DNA of 64,000 bases, from positions 1 to 64,000 of the forward strand of contig NZ_FNBB01000005.1 of assembly GCF_900102105.1 (NCBI RefSeq), in the 5' to 3' direction. The notes under the pieces were generated by a model. It was not told where the DNA came from. It did no database searches and worked only from the letters and a program-made list of their open reading frames with translations. Positions 36,126 to 45,153 of this stretch are shown in pieces (position 1 is the first letter of the stretch; every line of letters begins with the position of its first letter). This stretch comes from Agrobacterium pusense (GTDB taxonomy: Bacteria > Pseudomonadota > Alphaproteobacteria > Rhizobiales > Rhizobiaceae). Position numbers and translations under genes: made by a program.

Positions 36126-36905
36126 TTACCGCAGAACCGAAGAGAGAAACTCGCGGGTCCGCTCTTCTTTCGGCTCTCCAAAAATTTCCTCCGGCTTTCC
36201 CTGTTCGCAGATGCGCCCCTTGTCGAAGAAGCAGACCCTGTCCGATACCTCACGGGCAAAGCGCATTTCGTGGGTGACAAGCAGCATCGTCAGATCGTGC
36301 TCATGCGCGAGATCGCGGATGACGGAGAGCACTTCGCCCACCAGCTGCGGGTCCAGCGCCGAGGTCGGCTCATCGAAAAGCAATACACGCGGGCGCATGG
36401 CGAGCGAGCGGGCGATGGCGACACGCTGCTGTTGTCCGCCGGAAAGCTGAACCGGATAATGATCTTTCTTGTCCGCAAGCCCCACCATTTTCAATAGTTC
36501 GATCGCACGCGCCTCAGCCTCTCCACGGGCGATACCCAGAACACGCACCGGCGCCTCCACGATGTTGCGCAGCACGGTCATATGCGGAAAGAGATTGAAG
36601 CTCTGGAAAACCATGCCGACGTGGTTGCGGATCTGGCGCAGGTGTTTTTCCGAGGCCATGAAGGGGCCCTTGCCTCCCGGCTCATGGTAAGACATGTCAG
36701 CCAGCGTCAGTTTTCCCTCCTGGAAGGGTTCGAGTGTCATGAGAATGCGCAGGACCGTCGACTTGCCGGAGCCGGAAGGGCCGATGAGGGTGACTTTTTC
36801 ACCCTTCGCCACGCTGAAATTGAACTGGTCGAGCACCGTCAGAATGCCGAAGCGTTTCGTGACATCCGAAAATTCGATGAGTGGCTGATTGGTGGTGTTG
36901 GTCAT
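36126..36905 (-). CDS. ehuA: Ectoine/hydroxyectoine ABC transporter ATP-binding protein EhuA
   Basis: A 259-residue polar-amino-acid-type ATPase. Walker [13 protein letters not shown], signature [15 protein letters not shown] and Walker [13 protein letters not shown] are all intact. Its start overlaps the ehuD stop by four bases (ATGA). It is the last gene of the eutBC-doeAB-ehuBCDA run. Its identity as EhuA rests on the adjacent ehuB, ehuC and ehuD and the ectoine catabolic genes; by itself it looks like any GlnQ/HisP protein. Confidence 0.92.
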   Translation of the reverse strand: MTNTTNQPLIEFSDVTKRFGILTVLDQFNFSVAKGEKVTLIGPSGSGKSTVLRILMTLEPFQEGKLTLADMSYHEPGGKGPFMASEKHLRQIRNHVGMVFQSFNLFPHMTVLRNIVEAPVRVLGIARGEAEARAIELLKMVGLADKKDHYPVQLSGGQQQRVAIARSLAMRPRVLLFDEPTSALDPQLVGEVLSVIRDLAHEHDLTMLLVTHEMRFAREVSDRVCFFDKGRICEQGKPEEIFGEPKEERTREFLSSVLR

Positions 36906-37594
36906 CGCAAGGGTATTCCTGCTTTTGGGAGCGCCCTTTGCAGGCGGCTGAGGCCTGCCGAGCAGATTATGGTCAGAAGGAGGAAGATCAGGCCGACAAG
37001 CGTCAGCGGCACCAGATATTCGAAGGTGCGTTCGCCGATCATGTTGGCAAGCCCCATCATCTCAAGAACCGTGACGACCGATAGCACCGGCGTTTCCTTG
37101 ATCATGGCAACGAGATAGTTGCCCATGGCTGGAACGATGCGCGGAATGGCCTGGGGAATGATGATATCACGATAGGTTTGCATGCGCGTCAGGTTAAGCG
37201 CGGTCGCCGCTTCCCATTGGCCATGATGTATCGCCTCTATGCCGCCGCGATAGACCTCGGAAGTATAGGCCGCATATTGCAGGCCGAGCGCCAGCGCGCC
37301 GGTCAGAAACGCGGGCAAGACAATGCCGAAATCCGGAAGCACGTAATAAAGAAAGAACAGCTGCACCAGAAGCGGCGTATCGCGCAGGAATTCGACCACC
37401 AGCGCAGTCGGCCAGGAAATCATCTTTACCCGGCTGCGGCGCAGCAGCGCAAAGACAAGTCCCAGAACCAGCGCAATGGCAAAACCGGCGGCGGCTGCCT
37501 TCAGCGTCACGGTCAGGCCGATCAGAATGATGGGCAGGATGGAGGTCGTGTAGGTGAGCCAGGTGGTCGTGTCCCATTCGTAACCATACATCAT
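36902..37594 (-). CDS. ehuD: Ectoine/hydroxyectoine ABC transporter permease EhuD
   Basis: A 230-residue His/Glu/Gln-type inner-membrane permease with about five helices. The typical segments [18 protein letters not shown] and the ATPase loop [22 protein letters not shown] are clear. It is 12 bases downstream of ehuC and overlaps ehuA. With EhuC it forms the channel for ectoine and 5-hydroxyectoine uptake. Confidence 0.92.
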   Translation of the reverse strand: MMYGYEWDTTTWLTYTTSILPIILIGLTVTLKAAAAGFAIALVLGLVFALLRRSRVKMISWPTALVVEFLRDTPLLVQLFFLYYVLPDFGIVLPAFLTGALALGLQYAAYTSEVYRGGIEAIHHGQWEAATALNLTRMQTYRDIIIPQAIPRIVPAMGNYLVAMIKETPVLSVVTVLEMMGLANMIGERTFEYLVPLTLVGLIFLLLTIICSAGLSRLQRALPKAGIPLR

Positions 37595-37606
37595 GAGAAG
37601 ATATCC

Positions 37607-38272
37607 TTACGAATGGCGCGTGCGCGGGAAGACGTTGCCACGGCGCACGAAGCGTTCGATCACCCGGATGAGGACCATCAGGATCAACGACATCGCGAAA
37701 TAACAAAGCAGCGTAATCGAATAGATGCTGGCGCTATCGAGCGTGAGGTTGCGGATCGACTGCGCCGCGAAGGTGAGGTCGGCAATCGAGATCAGCGAGA
37801 CAAGCGAAGAAAGCTTCAGCGTCTCGATGGCGAGATTACCGAAGGCCGGCATCATCTCAACGACAGCTTGCGGCAGCGAAATGCGAAACAGCGTCTGCAT
37901 GCGTGTGAAGTTCAGTGCGCGTGCGGCTTCCAGCTGTTGCACCGAGACGGAGGACAGCGCGCCGCGAACGATTTCCGCGCCGTAGCCGCCAGCATGGGCG
38001 GCAAGCACCAGCACCCCCGTCGTGATCGGATCGAAGCTCAACCCGACCAGCGGCAGGGCATAATAGAACCAGAATAGCTGCACCAGCAGCGAGGTGCCGC
38101 GAAACACTTCCGTATAACAGAGCGCGATTGCCGACAGGATGGGTCCGCCCTCGACGCGCAGAATGCCGAAGAAGAAAGCGAGTACGGTGCCGACGACAAG
38201 TGCTGCCACCGTAATCGTCATGGTGACGACGGCGCCTTGCCACAACATCGGCAGATAGGCAGTCATGTCCAT
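37607..38272 (-). CDS. ehuC: Ectoine/hydroxyectoine ABC transporter permease EhuC
   Basis: A 221-residue permease of the same family as EhuD. It starts MDMTAYLPMLWQGAVVTM, has TEVFRGTSLLVQLFWFYYAL and the ATPase-contact loop EAARALNFTRMQTLFRISLPQA. It follows ehuB after an intergenic hairpin. No strong ribosome site is seen before ATG 38272; ATG 38266 is also in frame. Confidence 0.92.
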   Translation of the reverse strand: MDMTAYLPMLWQGAVVTMTITVAALVVGTVLAFFFGILRVEGGPILSAIALCYTEVFRGTSLLVQLFWFYYALPLVGLSFDPITTGVLVLAAHAGGYGAEIVRGALSSVSVQQLEAARALNFTRMQTLFRISLPQAVVEMMPAFGNLAIETLKLSSLVSLISIADLTFAAQSIRNLTLDSASIYSITLLCYFAMSLILMVLIRVIERFVRRGNVFPRTRHS

Positions 38273-38300
38273 CTGGAGTTTTCCCGAATTCCCGAGGAAC

Positions 38301-38324
38301 GGCGCCCGGTTATGCCCGGGCGCC
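38301..38324 (-). repeat. Stem-loop between ehuB and ehuC
   Basis: A nine-base perfect inverted repeat (GGCGCCCGG / CCGGGCGCC) with a six-base loop lies nine bases after the ehuB stop on the transcript. There is no T-run. It is the third such hairpin in the window directly after a binding-protein gene. Confidence 0.7.
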
Positions 38325-38332
38325 GGCTGGCA

Positions 38333-39184
38333 TTATTTGCCGGCGCAGAGATCGGCGACCTTCTTTTCGGCCGCTGCCGCGATACTCTGTTCGGAGAGGC
38401 CGTATTTGGCGAGGATTTTCTTGTAGTCGTCCGTCTTGCGGAATTCGACGAGGGCAGCGTTGAAGGCGTCACGCAACTCCTTGTCTTCCGGGCGGAAAGC
38501 GAAACCACCGTAGTTGCGCACCGGCGCATCCTTCACGACCGGATCGGTGAAAGGCTTCACCTGCTCGACGTTCGCCTGATCCTTGGCGAGTTCCGAAACC
38601 GTCAGCTCCGTGGCCGCATAGGCGTCGGCGCGGCTCTGCACGGTTGGGATGGCATCGGCATTGGCTGGGATGAAGACGATCTGTTCTTCCTTGACGCCAA
38701 CGGCGCGCAGGAAGTCGACATTGTTCGCGCCCGACACGACGGCCACCTTCAACGAAGGGTCCTTTGCGATATCGGCGTAGGTGGTCAGCTTTTTCGGATT
38801 ACCTTTCTTCACCAGCAGGCCTTCGCCATAGGACGAGTTCGGCTCGGTAAAGGCAACCTGCTTGCAGCGCTCGGGTGAGATGTTCTGTTCCGCGGCCGCA
38901 AAATCGAAGCGACGGGCTTTAAGGCCGGGGATCAGCGTGCCAAAGGGCGTCACCGTCCAGTTGACCTCTTCGATGCCCATGGATTTCAGAACGGCATTGG
39001 CCACATCCGGACCGATGCCGGCGGAGGTGCCGTCGGGCTGCATATAGGAATAGGGCACCTCATTGGCCGTGGCGGCGCGAATGTAGCCCTGGCTTTTGAC
39101 TTCTTCGACGGTCAGCGCGCTGGCTGACGTCACGCCAATGGTAAGGGCGAGGGCGGAAAGGCCGGCGAATTTGGTGATCTTCAT
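38333..39184 (-). CDS. ehuB: Ectoine/hydroxyectoine-binding protein EhuB
   Basis: A 283-residue periplasmic binding protein (SBP_bac_3). The Sec signal peptide MKITKFAGLSALALTIGVTSASA is clear and a GAGGAG site precedes ATG 39184. The mature part has YIRAATANEVPYSYMQPDG, AGIGPDVANAVL and FDFAAAEQNISPERCKQVAF, the family ligand pocket pattern with aromatic residues and Glu/Arg suited to ectoine. Its place between doeB and ehuC supports the assignment. Confidence 0.93.
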   Translation of the reverse strand: MKITKFAGLSALALTIGVTSASALTVEEVKSQGYIRAATANEVPYSYMQPDGTSAGIGPDVANAVLKSMGIEEVNWTVTPFGTLIPGLKARRFDFAAAEQNISPERCKQVAFTEPNSSYGEGLLVKKGNPKKLTTYADIAKDPSLKVAVVSGANNVDFLRAVGVKEEQIVFIPANADAIPTVQSRADAYAATELTVSELAKDQANVEQVKPFTDPVVKDAPVRNYGGFAFRPEDKELRDAFNAALVEFRKTDDYKKILAKYGLSEQSIAAAAEKKVADLCAGK

Positions 39185-39244
39185 GTTCTAACTCCTCTGG
39201 TTGGGTTGCGTGGTCCGTTTTCGGATCTCACGGTGTTCTGGTGG

Positions 39245-40258
39245 CTAGGTATTCTCCGTGACCGTGGCGATGACGGAAAGGCAGTCTCCAGCCTTGATGA
39301 GGCCGGGTACGTGGCGCGCGGCAAGCAGCCCTGACATGGAGGCGCGGTAATCGACCGGTGCGAGGCCGGTTTTCCCGATGGGATAAACCCGTGCGATTGT
39401 CTCACCAACCGTGACCGCGTCTCCCAGATCGCGGACAAAGGCTACGAGACCGTCGTCTTCGGCAAAGGTGAAGCAGTCGCTGGAGGGCATATCCAGCCAA
39501 CGGCTTGGCGCGGCAACGGGCGAACCGGCCAATATGCCTGCATGTCGCAGCAGATTGATGGTGCCCCTGCGGGCGATATCGATCGATTTCGCGCTCGCCG
39601 TGCCGGCGCCGCCGAGTTCGGTGGTGACAAAGACCTTGCCCATTTCCTCGACGGTCGTGTCCAGCATGCCGACGGCGTCGATTTCCAGCATCTTCATCGA
39701 ATAGGGGGCAGCAAAAGCGGCCACGGCATCAAAGCAACGGCTTTCCTGAGTTTTATCGGGCAACTCGTGAGCCGCTGCATAGGGCAGGAAATCAAGCGTC
39801 CTGCCGCCGGAATGAAAATCGAGAACGATATCCGCGAGCGGTATCAGATGACGGGTGACGTAGTCGGCAATCTTCTCCGTCACGGTACCGTCAGGGCGAC
39901 CGGGAAAGCTGCGATTGAGGTTTCCCCGGTCGATGGGTGAGGTGCGTGTACCTGCGCGAAAGGCCGGGTAGTTGAGCGCTGGGACAATGATGATGCGGCC
40001 TTTCACTTCGGCCGGGTCGAGCGTCTGGGCGAGTTCGAAAAGCGCCGCCGGCCCCTCATATTCATCGCCGTGATTAGCGCCGGTCAAAAGGGCGGTCGGC
40101 CCCTCACCATTGGCGATAACGCAGATCGGGATCATCACCGAGCCCCAGGCACTGTCATCGCGGCTGTAGGGCAGCCGCAGATGACCGTGTTGCACGCCCT
40201 TGCCGTAGAAATCGACGGAGGGCGTGATCGGGGAGGGGCGAAGCGCGGTCTTCAACAT
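39245..40258 (-). CDS. doeB: N-acetyl-L-2,4-diaminobutyrate deacetylase DoeB (EutE)
   Basis: A 337-residue AstE/AspA-type zinc deacylase that removes the acetyl group from N-alpha-acetyl-diaminobutyrate made by DoeA. The zinc site is seen as GANHGDEYEGPAAL (His and Glu) and DIVLDFHSGGRTLDF (His), and RGNLNRSFPG is the family Arg/Asn segment. It lies four bases after doeA on the same strand. Called EutE in S. meliloti. Cytosolic; no signal peptide. Confidence 0.93.
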   Translation of the reverse strand: MLKTALRPSPITPSVDFYGKGVQHGHLRLPYSRDDSAWGSVMIPICVIANGEGPTALLTGANHGDEYEGPAALFELAQTLDPAEVKGRIIIVPALNYPAFRAGTRTSPIDRGNLNRSFPGRPDGTVTEKIADYVTRHLIPLADIVLDFHSGGRTLDFLPYAAAHELPDKTQESRCFDAVAAFAAPYSMKMLEIDAVGMLDTTVEEMGKVFVTTELGGAGTASAKSIDIARRGTINLLRHAGILAGSPVAAPSRWLDMPSSDCFTFAEDDGLVAFVRDLGDAVTVGETIARVYPIGKTGLAPVDYRASMSGLLAARHVPGLIKAGDCLSVIATVTENT

Positions 40259-40262
40259 CGTC

Positions 40263-41441
40263 TCAGCCCTTCACGAAGAGTTGCCGCGGTACATTGGAAA
40301 GGCATTCGACACCGGTGTCGGTAATCGCGATGCTCTCGGTGATTTCGAGCCCCATGTCCTCCAGCCACAGGCCGGTCATGAAATGGAACGTCATGCCGGG
40401 TTTCAGCTCCGTGCGGTCGCCGGGGCGAAGGCTCATGGTCCGCTCGCCCCAATCAGGCGGATAAGAAAGTCCGATCGGATAGCCGGTGCGGTTGTCCTTG
40501 ATGATCCCGTATTTTTTCAACACGGCAAAAAAGGCATTGGCGATGTCTTCGCAGGTATTGCCGGGCTTGGCTGCGGAAAGACCGGCCTCCATGCCCTCGA
40601 GCGTTGCTTTCTCTGCGTCAAGGAATGCCTGTGTCGGTTTGCCGAGAAAGACAGTGCGTGACAGCGGGCAATGATAACGACGGTACGCGCCGGCGATTTC
40701 GAAGAAGGTGCCTTCGCCTGAGCGCATTGGCTTGTCGTCCCACGTCAGGTGCGGGGCGGAGGCGTCGGCACCGGAAGGAAGGAGCGGCACGATGGCGGGA
40801 TAGTCGCCGCCGAATTCTGCGGTGCCCCGAATGCCGGCATCGTATATCTCTGCCACGAGATCGCACTTGCGCATACCCGGTTCAACGACGTCGACGATAC
40901 GCTTGTGCATCAGTTCGACGATCTTGCCGGCCTTGCGCATATAGTCGAGCTCGGTCGGGCTTTTGACAGCACGCTGCCAGTTCACGAGGCCGGCGGCGTC
41001 CTTGAAACGTGCGTTTGGCAGATGTTTCTGCAGCGATGCGAAGGCTGCTGCCGAGAAATAATAATTGTCCATTTCGACACCGACCGCCAGGCCTGACCAG
41101 CCCCGTTCCTCGATGATCTCAGACAACAGGTCCATCGGGTGCCGTTCGGTCGATTGAACATAGTGATCGGGATAGCCGATGATATTGTCATGGGCGAGGT
41201 ATGCCGTGCGCTTGGCTCCATTCGCATCCTGCTTGCGACCGTACCAGATCGGCTCACCATCAGGCGGCACGAGCACACATTGGTGGACGTAGAAGGACCA
41301 GCCGTCATAACCCGTCAGCCAATGCATGTTGGACGGGTCGGTGACGACAAGCAGGTCGATACCGGCACTTTCCATGGCTTTCCGGGTTTTAGCCAGGCGC
41401 GCGGCATATTCCTCGCGCGTAAAGTTCAGCGTTACACTCAC
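40263..41441 (-). CDS. doeA: Ectoine hydrolase DoeA (EutD)
   Basis: A 392-residue M24-fold (creatinase/aminopeptidase P) enzyme that opens the ectoine ring to N-acetyl-diaminobutyrate. The creatinase N-terminal domain has TDPSNMHWLTGYDGWSFY and the pita-bread C-terminal domain has GGDYPAIVPLLPSGADASAPH and ELKPGMTFHFMTGLW. The usual five metal ligands of M24 peptidases are not all obvious, as in other ectoine hydrolases. It begins with GTG at 41441, overlapping the eutC stop (GTGA). Called EutD in S. meliloti. Confidence 0.93.
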   Translation of the reverse strand: MSVTLNFTREEYAARLAKTRKAMESAGIDLLVVTDPSNMHWLTGYDGWSFYVHQCVLVPPDGEPIWYGRKQDANGAKRTAYLAHDNIIGYPDHYVQSTERHPMDLLSEIIEERGWSGLAVGVEMDNYYFSAAAFASLQKHLPNARFKDAAGLVNWQRAVKSPTELDYMRKAGKIVELMHKRIVDVVEPGMRKCDLVAEIYDAGIRGTAEFGGDYPAIVPLLPSGADASAPHLTWDDKPMRSGEGTFFEIAGAYRRYHCPLSRTVFLGKPTQAFLDAEKATLEGMEAGLSAAKPGNTCEDIANAFFAVLKKYGIIKDNRTGYPIGLSYPPDWGERTMSLRPGDRTELKPGMTFHFMTGLWLEDMGLEITESIAITDTGVECLSNVPRQLFVKG

Positions 41442-42451
41442 GCTGCGTCTCCCATTTTTACGCTGTTTTCGATGATTTGTCCGCTGCCTGCGTCTTTGGC
41501 GCGGGCAAAGGCGAGATTGGCGATGGCTGTGTCCTGCACGCCGGTGCCGGTCAGATCGGCAAAGGTGATGTCTTCGTTCGAGAGGCGGCCCTGTGACTTG
41601 CCGGCAATCACCTCTCCAAGCTCCGCGAAGGACTGATCCCGCTCGACGTAACCCGCGGCAATCGCGTGATGCAATTCGCCGAGAATGCGGGTCTGCGTAA
41701 GCCTGTCCGCGACATAGCGCACTCTGGCGAATACGGCCGGATCGATTTCGTTCTTGTGCTCGGCATCCGATCCCATCGCGGTCAGATGCTGGCCTTCTTC
41801 CAGCCAGTCGGCGAGCAGGATTGGCTTTTCGGCCGGTGTCGTGGTGACGATGATGTCTGCGCGCCGCACGGCCGCCTGGGGATCGGCCACCGCGGAAACT
41901 TCGATGCCGTGTTCCCTGGTAAAATCGTTTGCGAGCTTTTCAGCCTTGTCATGGTTCCGAGCCCAGATCCGGACGGATTTGATCGGGCGTACCAGCGTCA
42001 ACGCCTCAAGCTGCAGACGCGCCTGCATGCCCGCCCCGAAAATCGTTGCGACGGACGCGTCCTTTCGCGCCATGTGCCGCGCCGCAACTGCGCCAGCCGC
42101 AGCGGTGCGCACATCGGTGAGATAACCGTTGTCGAGAAGCAGGGCCTCCACCAGCCCGGTCCTCGCGCTGAAGAGGATCATCAGGCCATTGAGGCTCGGT
42201 AGCCCAAGGCTCGGATTGTCGAAGAAGCCGGGGCTGACCTTGATGGCAAAGCCGTCGAAACCCGGCACATAGGCAGTCTTAACATCCACTTCGCCGCGAA
42301 ATTCGGGAATATCGAGCCGGAGGATCGGCGGCATGGCGACAGCTTTGGTGGCAAGGGCGCCCAAGGCCTGCTCCACGCAGTTGACCGCGGAAAGGTCGAG
42401 CTTAACGATGGCGCGCAGGTCTTTTTCGGTGAGGATGGTGATGCGGCTCAT
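41438..42451 (-). CDS. eutC: EutC, ornithine cyclodeaminase/mu-crystallin-like protein of hydroxyectoine use
   Basis: A 337-residue OCD/mu-crystallin family protein. The NAD-binding motif VATIFGAGMQARLQLEAL and the upstream LLDNGYLTDVRTAAAGAVAA are characteristic. In ectoine clusters EutC works with EutA and EutB in turning 5-hydroxyectoine into ectoine, on present models. It overlaps eutB by four bases and doeA by four, so all are coupled. Ornithine cyclodeaminase activity itself is unlikely in this setting. Confidence 0.91.
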   Translation of the reverse strand: MSRITILTEKDLRAIVKLDLSAVNCVEQALGALATKAVAMPPILRLDIPEFRGEVDVKTAYVPGFDGFAIKVSPGFFDNPSLGLPSLNGLMILFSARTGLVEALLLDNGYLTDVRTAAAGAVAARHMARKDASVATIFGAGMQARLQLEALTLVRPIKSVRIWARNHDKAEKLANDFTREHGIEVSAVADPQAAVRRADIIVTTTPAEKPILLADWLEEGQHLTAMGSDAEHKNEIDPAVFARVRYVADRLTQTRILGELHHAIAAGYVERDQSFAELGEVIAGKSQGRLSNEDITFADLTGTGVQDTAIANLAFARAKDAGSGQIIENSVKMGDAA

Positions 42452-43467
42452 GCGGCTCCCCTGTCGATGATGGTCTTGTGGAGCGCCGGATCGATGTTTC
42501 CGCCCGATACGATGATCGTGGTCGGGCCGCTGATGTTGACCTTGCCCGACAGGATGGCGGCGAAGCCAACGGCGCCCGCGCCTTCCACTGTCAGGCCTTC
42601 CTCGTGCGCCGCATGGCGGATGCCTGCTGCGATCTCGTCTTCGGAAACCAGCACGATGTCATCAAGCAATGCCTGGCAAAGTGCAAAGGTCACACGGTTC
42701 GCCAGTCCAATCCCGCCGCCGAGCGAATCCGCCAGCGTTTCTTCCTCCTGGACCGAGACGGGGCGACCGGCTTTAACCGACGCATGCATGGCCGCACCCC
42801 GCTCCATGGAAATACCGACGACCCGCGCCCTCGGCTTCAACGCTTTCACCGCAACGGCGATACCGCCCGCAAGGCCTCCGCCTGATAGCGGAACGAGAAT
42901 TGTCGCCAGTTCAGGCATGTCCTCGACAACCTCGAGACCAATCGTGCCTTGGCCCGCCACGACGTCGCTATGATCGAACGGAGGTATAGCGGTCAGGCCA
43001 TGGCTTCTGGTCAGGCGCTCCACTTCCTCCTGCGCGTCATCCTGTGATCTGCCGACGATCCGGATGTCGGCGCCAAGCGCGCGGATTGCCTCCACCTTGT
43101 TTGTCGGCACTAGCGCCGACATGCAGATGGTGGCGGGAATGCCGAGTTTCTCTGCCGCATAGGCCACCGCCCGGCCATGATTGCCTGTCGAGGCGGTGAC
43201 GAGGCCACGTTTGCGCGCCTCATCGTCAAGCGAGAATATGGCATTCATCGCGCCGCGCAGTTTGAAGGCGCCGATTGGTTGACGGGTTTCAAGCTTCAGA
43301 TGAACGGGATGGCCACAGCGTTCGGACAGATTGTCCGAGCGGACCAGCGGGGTTCGCTCCACCTGTCCGGCAAGCCGCGCGGCCGCCTGCTCTATCGCGG
43401 CCAGCGAGACCGGAAGCGGGCTTTTTTCGGCGGATATGGACGGGGTTTCGCTCTTCATGATTGTCAT
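42448..43467 (-). CDS. eutB: EutB, threonine dehydratase-like PLP enzyme of hydroxyectoine use
   Basis: A 339-residue fold-type II PLP enzyme. The PLP Lys is in PIGAFKLRGAMNA, the phosphate loop is STGNHGRAVAYAAEKLG, and VPLSGGGLAGGIA is the glycine-rich cofactor loop. In ectoine clusters it is thought to act on the hydroxyl-bearing intermediate of hydroxyectoine. No ribosome site precedes ATG 43467 or the in-frame ATG 43458. A perfect TATAAT lies at 43497-43502 on the minus strand, so this may be the first gene of the eutBC-doeAB-ehuBCDA transcript. Confidence 0.91.
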   Translation of the reverse strand: MTIMKSETPSISAEKSPLPVSLAAIEQAAARLAGQVERTPLVRSDNLSERCGHPVHLKLETRQPIGAFKLRGAMNAIFSLDDEARKRGLVTASTGNHGRAVAYAAEKLGIPATICMSALVPTNKVEAIRALGADIRIVGRSQDDAQEEVERLTRSHGLTAIPPFDHSDVVAGQGTIGLEVVEDMPELATILVPLSGGGLAGGIAVAVKALKPRARVVGISMERGAAMHASVKAGRPVSVQEEETLADSLGGGIGLANRVTFALCQALLDDIVLVSEDEIAAGIRHAAHEEGLTVEGAGAVGFAAILSGKVNISGPTTIIVSGGNIDPALHKTIIDRGAA

Positions 43468-43535
43468 GTTGTGAGCGAAGTAAAATCATGTCAATTATTA
43501 TATTGTAATGATTCAATGATTTTCGATCGACAGCC

Positions 43536-44984
43536 TCAGCCGATCGAGCCGATATCGTAGACGGGCGGCAGTTGTTCGAAGGTCTGCCGCACCGTGGTCA
43601 GAGCTTTGATAAGGGTTGCATGATTGAGGCGGCCGCCGAGGCATATGCGGATGCCGCCGCCGTGGCCGGGTCCGGCAATGAATGGTTCTGATGGGGTTAC
43701 CGCGACATTCTGGTTCGTCAGCGCGCGCACCAGGCCGTCCTCCGTCCAGCGCGTCGGGACCTTCAGCCAGGCGCAGAAGGAAAGGGGATGGGTCGAGGCG
43801 ATATGCTGGCCTAGGATATCCACGGCAATTTTCTGCCGCGCCCGTGCCTCGGCGCGCTGCACATCCAGCAGCCGCAAGGCAGTGCCGTTTTCGACCCAGC
43901 GCGTCGCTATTTCGGCCGTGAGATAGGTTCCGCTCCAGCTCGATACCCGCAGGATGGACGCGGCGCGGATGGAGTAGGCTGGCGGCACGACAAGATAGCC
44001 GACGCGCAGCCCCGTCAGGACCGCTTTGGTGAAGCTGGTGACGAAAAAGCCGAGATCAGGCAGCATTTCAGTGATGGATGGCAAATCATCCTCGATGATC
44101 GGCCGATAGACTTCGTCTTCAATGACGAAGATGCCATAGCGTTCAGCGATCGCGGCGATCGCCTGCCGTCGCGCCGGGCCCGACACATGTCCGGTGGGAT
44201 TGTTGAGGGTCGGAATGAGCACCAGCGCTCGCACACCACCGGCTGCGCACGCGGCCTCCAGCGCATCGGGCAATATGCCCTCGCCATCCGTGGGCAGGCC
44301 CTTGAGGCTGAAACCGAGAATGTTCGACAGGCCGATAATGCCGTGGTCCGTGAGGTTCTCGCAGAGAACCACGTCGTTCGATCGAATGATGCAGCTCAGG
44401 GCAAGGAAAATGCCGTGGGCTGCGCCGTTAGTGACGAGGATACGCTCCGCACCGGCGGTCACGCCCATCATGGTGAGCCAGGTTCGGGCGGTTTCGCGAT
44501 GGCTGTCGAGGCCGGCCACCGGCCGGCAGGGGCGCATGAAACCCGAATTGTCGCCATCGGCCAATTCACGAAGGATGGCGCGTGAGGCGTTTTCATGCTC
44601 GTCGAGATAGACGCCGCGGATAATGGAGAGATCGAGGACCTCAGTCGGGCTGTGGTCGAGCATCATGCGGCCCGCCCGGTCCGTCACCCGTGTCTTCACG
44701 AAGGTGCCTCGGCCGATTTCGCCGCTGAGATAGCCGAGCCGCTCGGCCTCCTTGTAGGAGAGGCTGACGGTCTGGACAGACAGTCCGAGTTCACGCGCCA
44801 GATCGCGGTGCGTCGGCATGCGGTCCATCGGCTTCAGAACGCCGGCGTCGATATCGGCGATGATGCGTTCGGTCAGTGCCGAATGTTTAGTTTCGCCCTT
44901 CTGCTTGGCGAGAACTGGCCGCCATGCCACCGGTTTCGTTGCGGGAACCGGATCGAGGCTGAGCGGATTGGCTTGACGGCGCAT
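43536..44984 (-). CDS. enuR: EnuR, MocR-type regulator of ectoine utilisation
   Basis: A 482-residue regulator with an N-terminal GntR winged helix (about 32-98, THRDLARELGLSVQTVSLSY) and a C-terminal aminotransferase-like PLP domain. The PLP lysine is in FVTSFTKAVLTGLR (Lys320). In EnuR of other proteobacteria PLP binds the pathway intermediates N-acetyl-diaminobutyrate and diaminobutyrate, which relieves repression. It lies upstream of eutB on the same strand with 68 bases between. A large inverted repeat stands upstream at 45064-45102. Confidence 0.93.
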   Translation of the reverse strand: MRRQANPLSLDPVPATKPVAWRPVLAKQKGETKHSALTERIIADIDAGVLKPMDRMPTHRDLARELGLSVQTVSLSYKEAERLGYLSGEIGRGTFVKTRVTDRAGRMMLDHSPTEVLDLSIIRGVYLDEHENASRAILRELADGDNSGFMRPCRPVAGLDSHRETARTWLTMMGVTAGAERILVTNGAAHGIFLALSCIIRSNDVVLCENLTDHGIIGLSNILGFSLKGLPTDGEGILPDALEAACAAGGVRALVLIPTLNNPTGHVSGPARRQAIAAIAERYGIFVIEDEVYRPIIEDDLPSITEMLPDLGFFVTSFTKAVLTGLRVGYLVVPPAYSIRAASILRVSSWSGTYLTAEIATRWVENGTALRLLDVQRAEARARQKIAVDILGQHIASTHPLSFCAWLKVPTRWTEDGLVRALTNQNVAVTPSEPFIAGPGHGGGIRICLGGRLNHATLIKALTTVRQTFEQLPPVYDIGSIG

Positions 44985-45063
44985 GAAATTGTCTCGTTTT
45001 AGACGAAGATGATTTCATGACATTATGCACGGTTCGGTGAAAAGATGAAGCCTTATGCAGCGT

Positions 45064-45102
45064 AGATGACAATTGCATCCAAAACAGGCGCAATTGTCAT
45101 CT
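45064..45102. promoter_or_regulatory. Large inverted repeat upstream of enuR
   Basis: Perfect 13-base arms AGATGACAATTGC (45064-45076) and GCAATTGTCATCT (45090-45102) with a 13-base spacer. It sits between the doeD stop and enuR start, in the only long gap there. Good candidate for the operator of EnuR or, less likely, a doeCD terminator (no T-run). Confidence 0.55.
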
Positions 45103-45153
45103 CCCTGCTGTCCAGACGAGCAGTTCCCGGTCCGGTAAAAGCCTGGCTGGTGA

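Noticed and set aside
43466-43490. TTGACA with a weak CAACAT 17 bases on, just before eutB
   Set aside because: The -10 would overlap the start codon and give a leaderless message; the perfect TATAAT further upstream is a better candidate, though it lacks a good -35.
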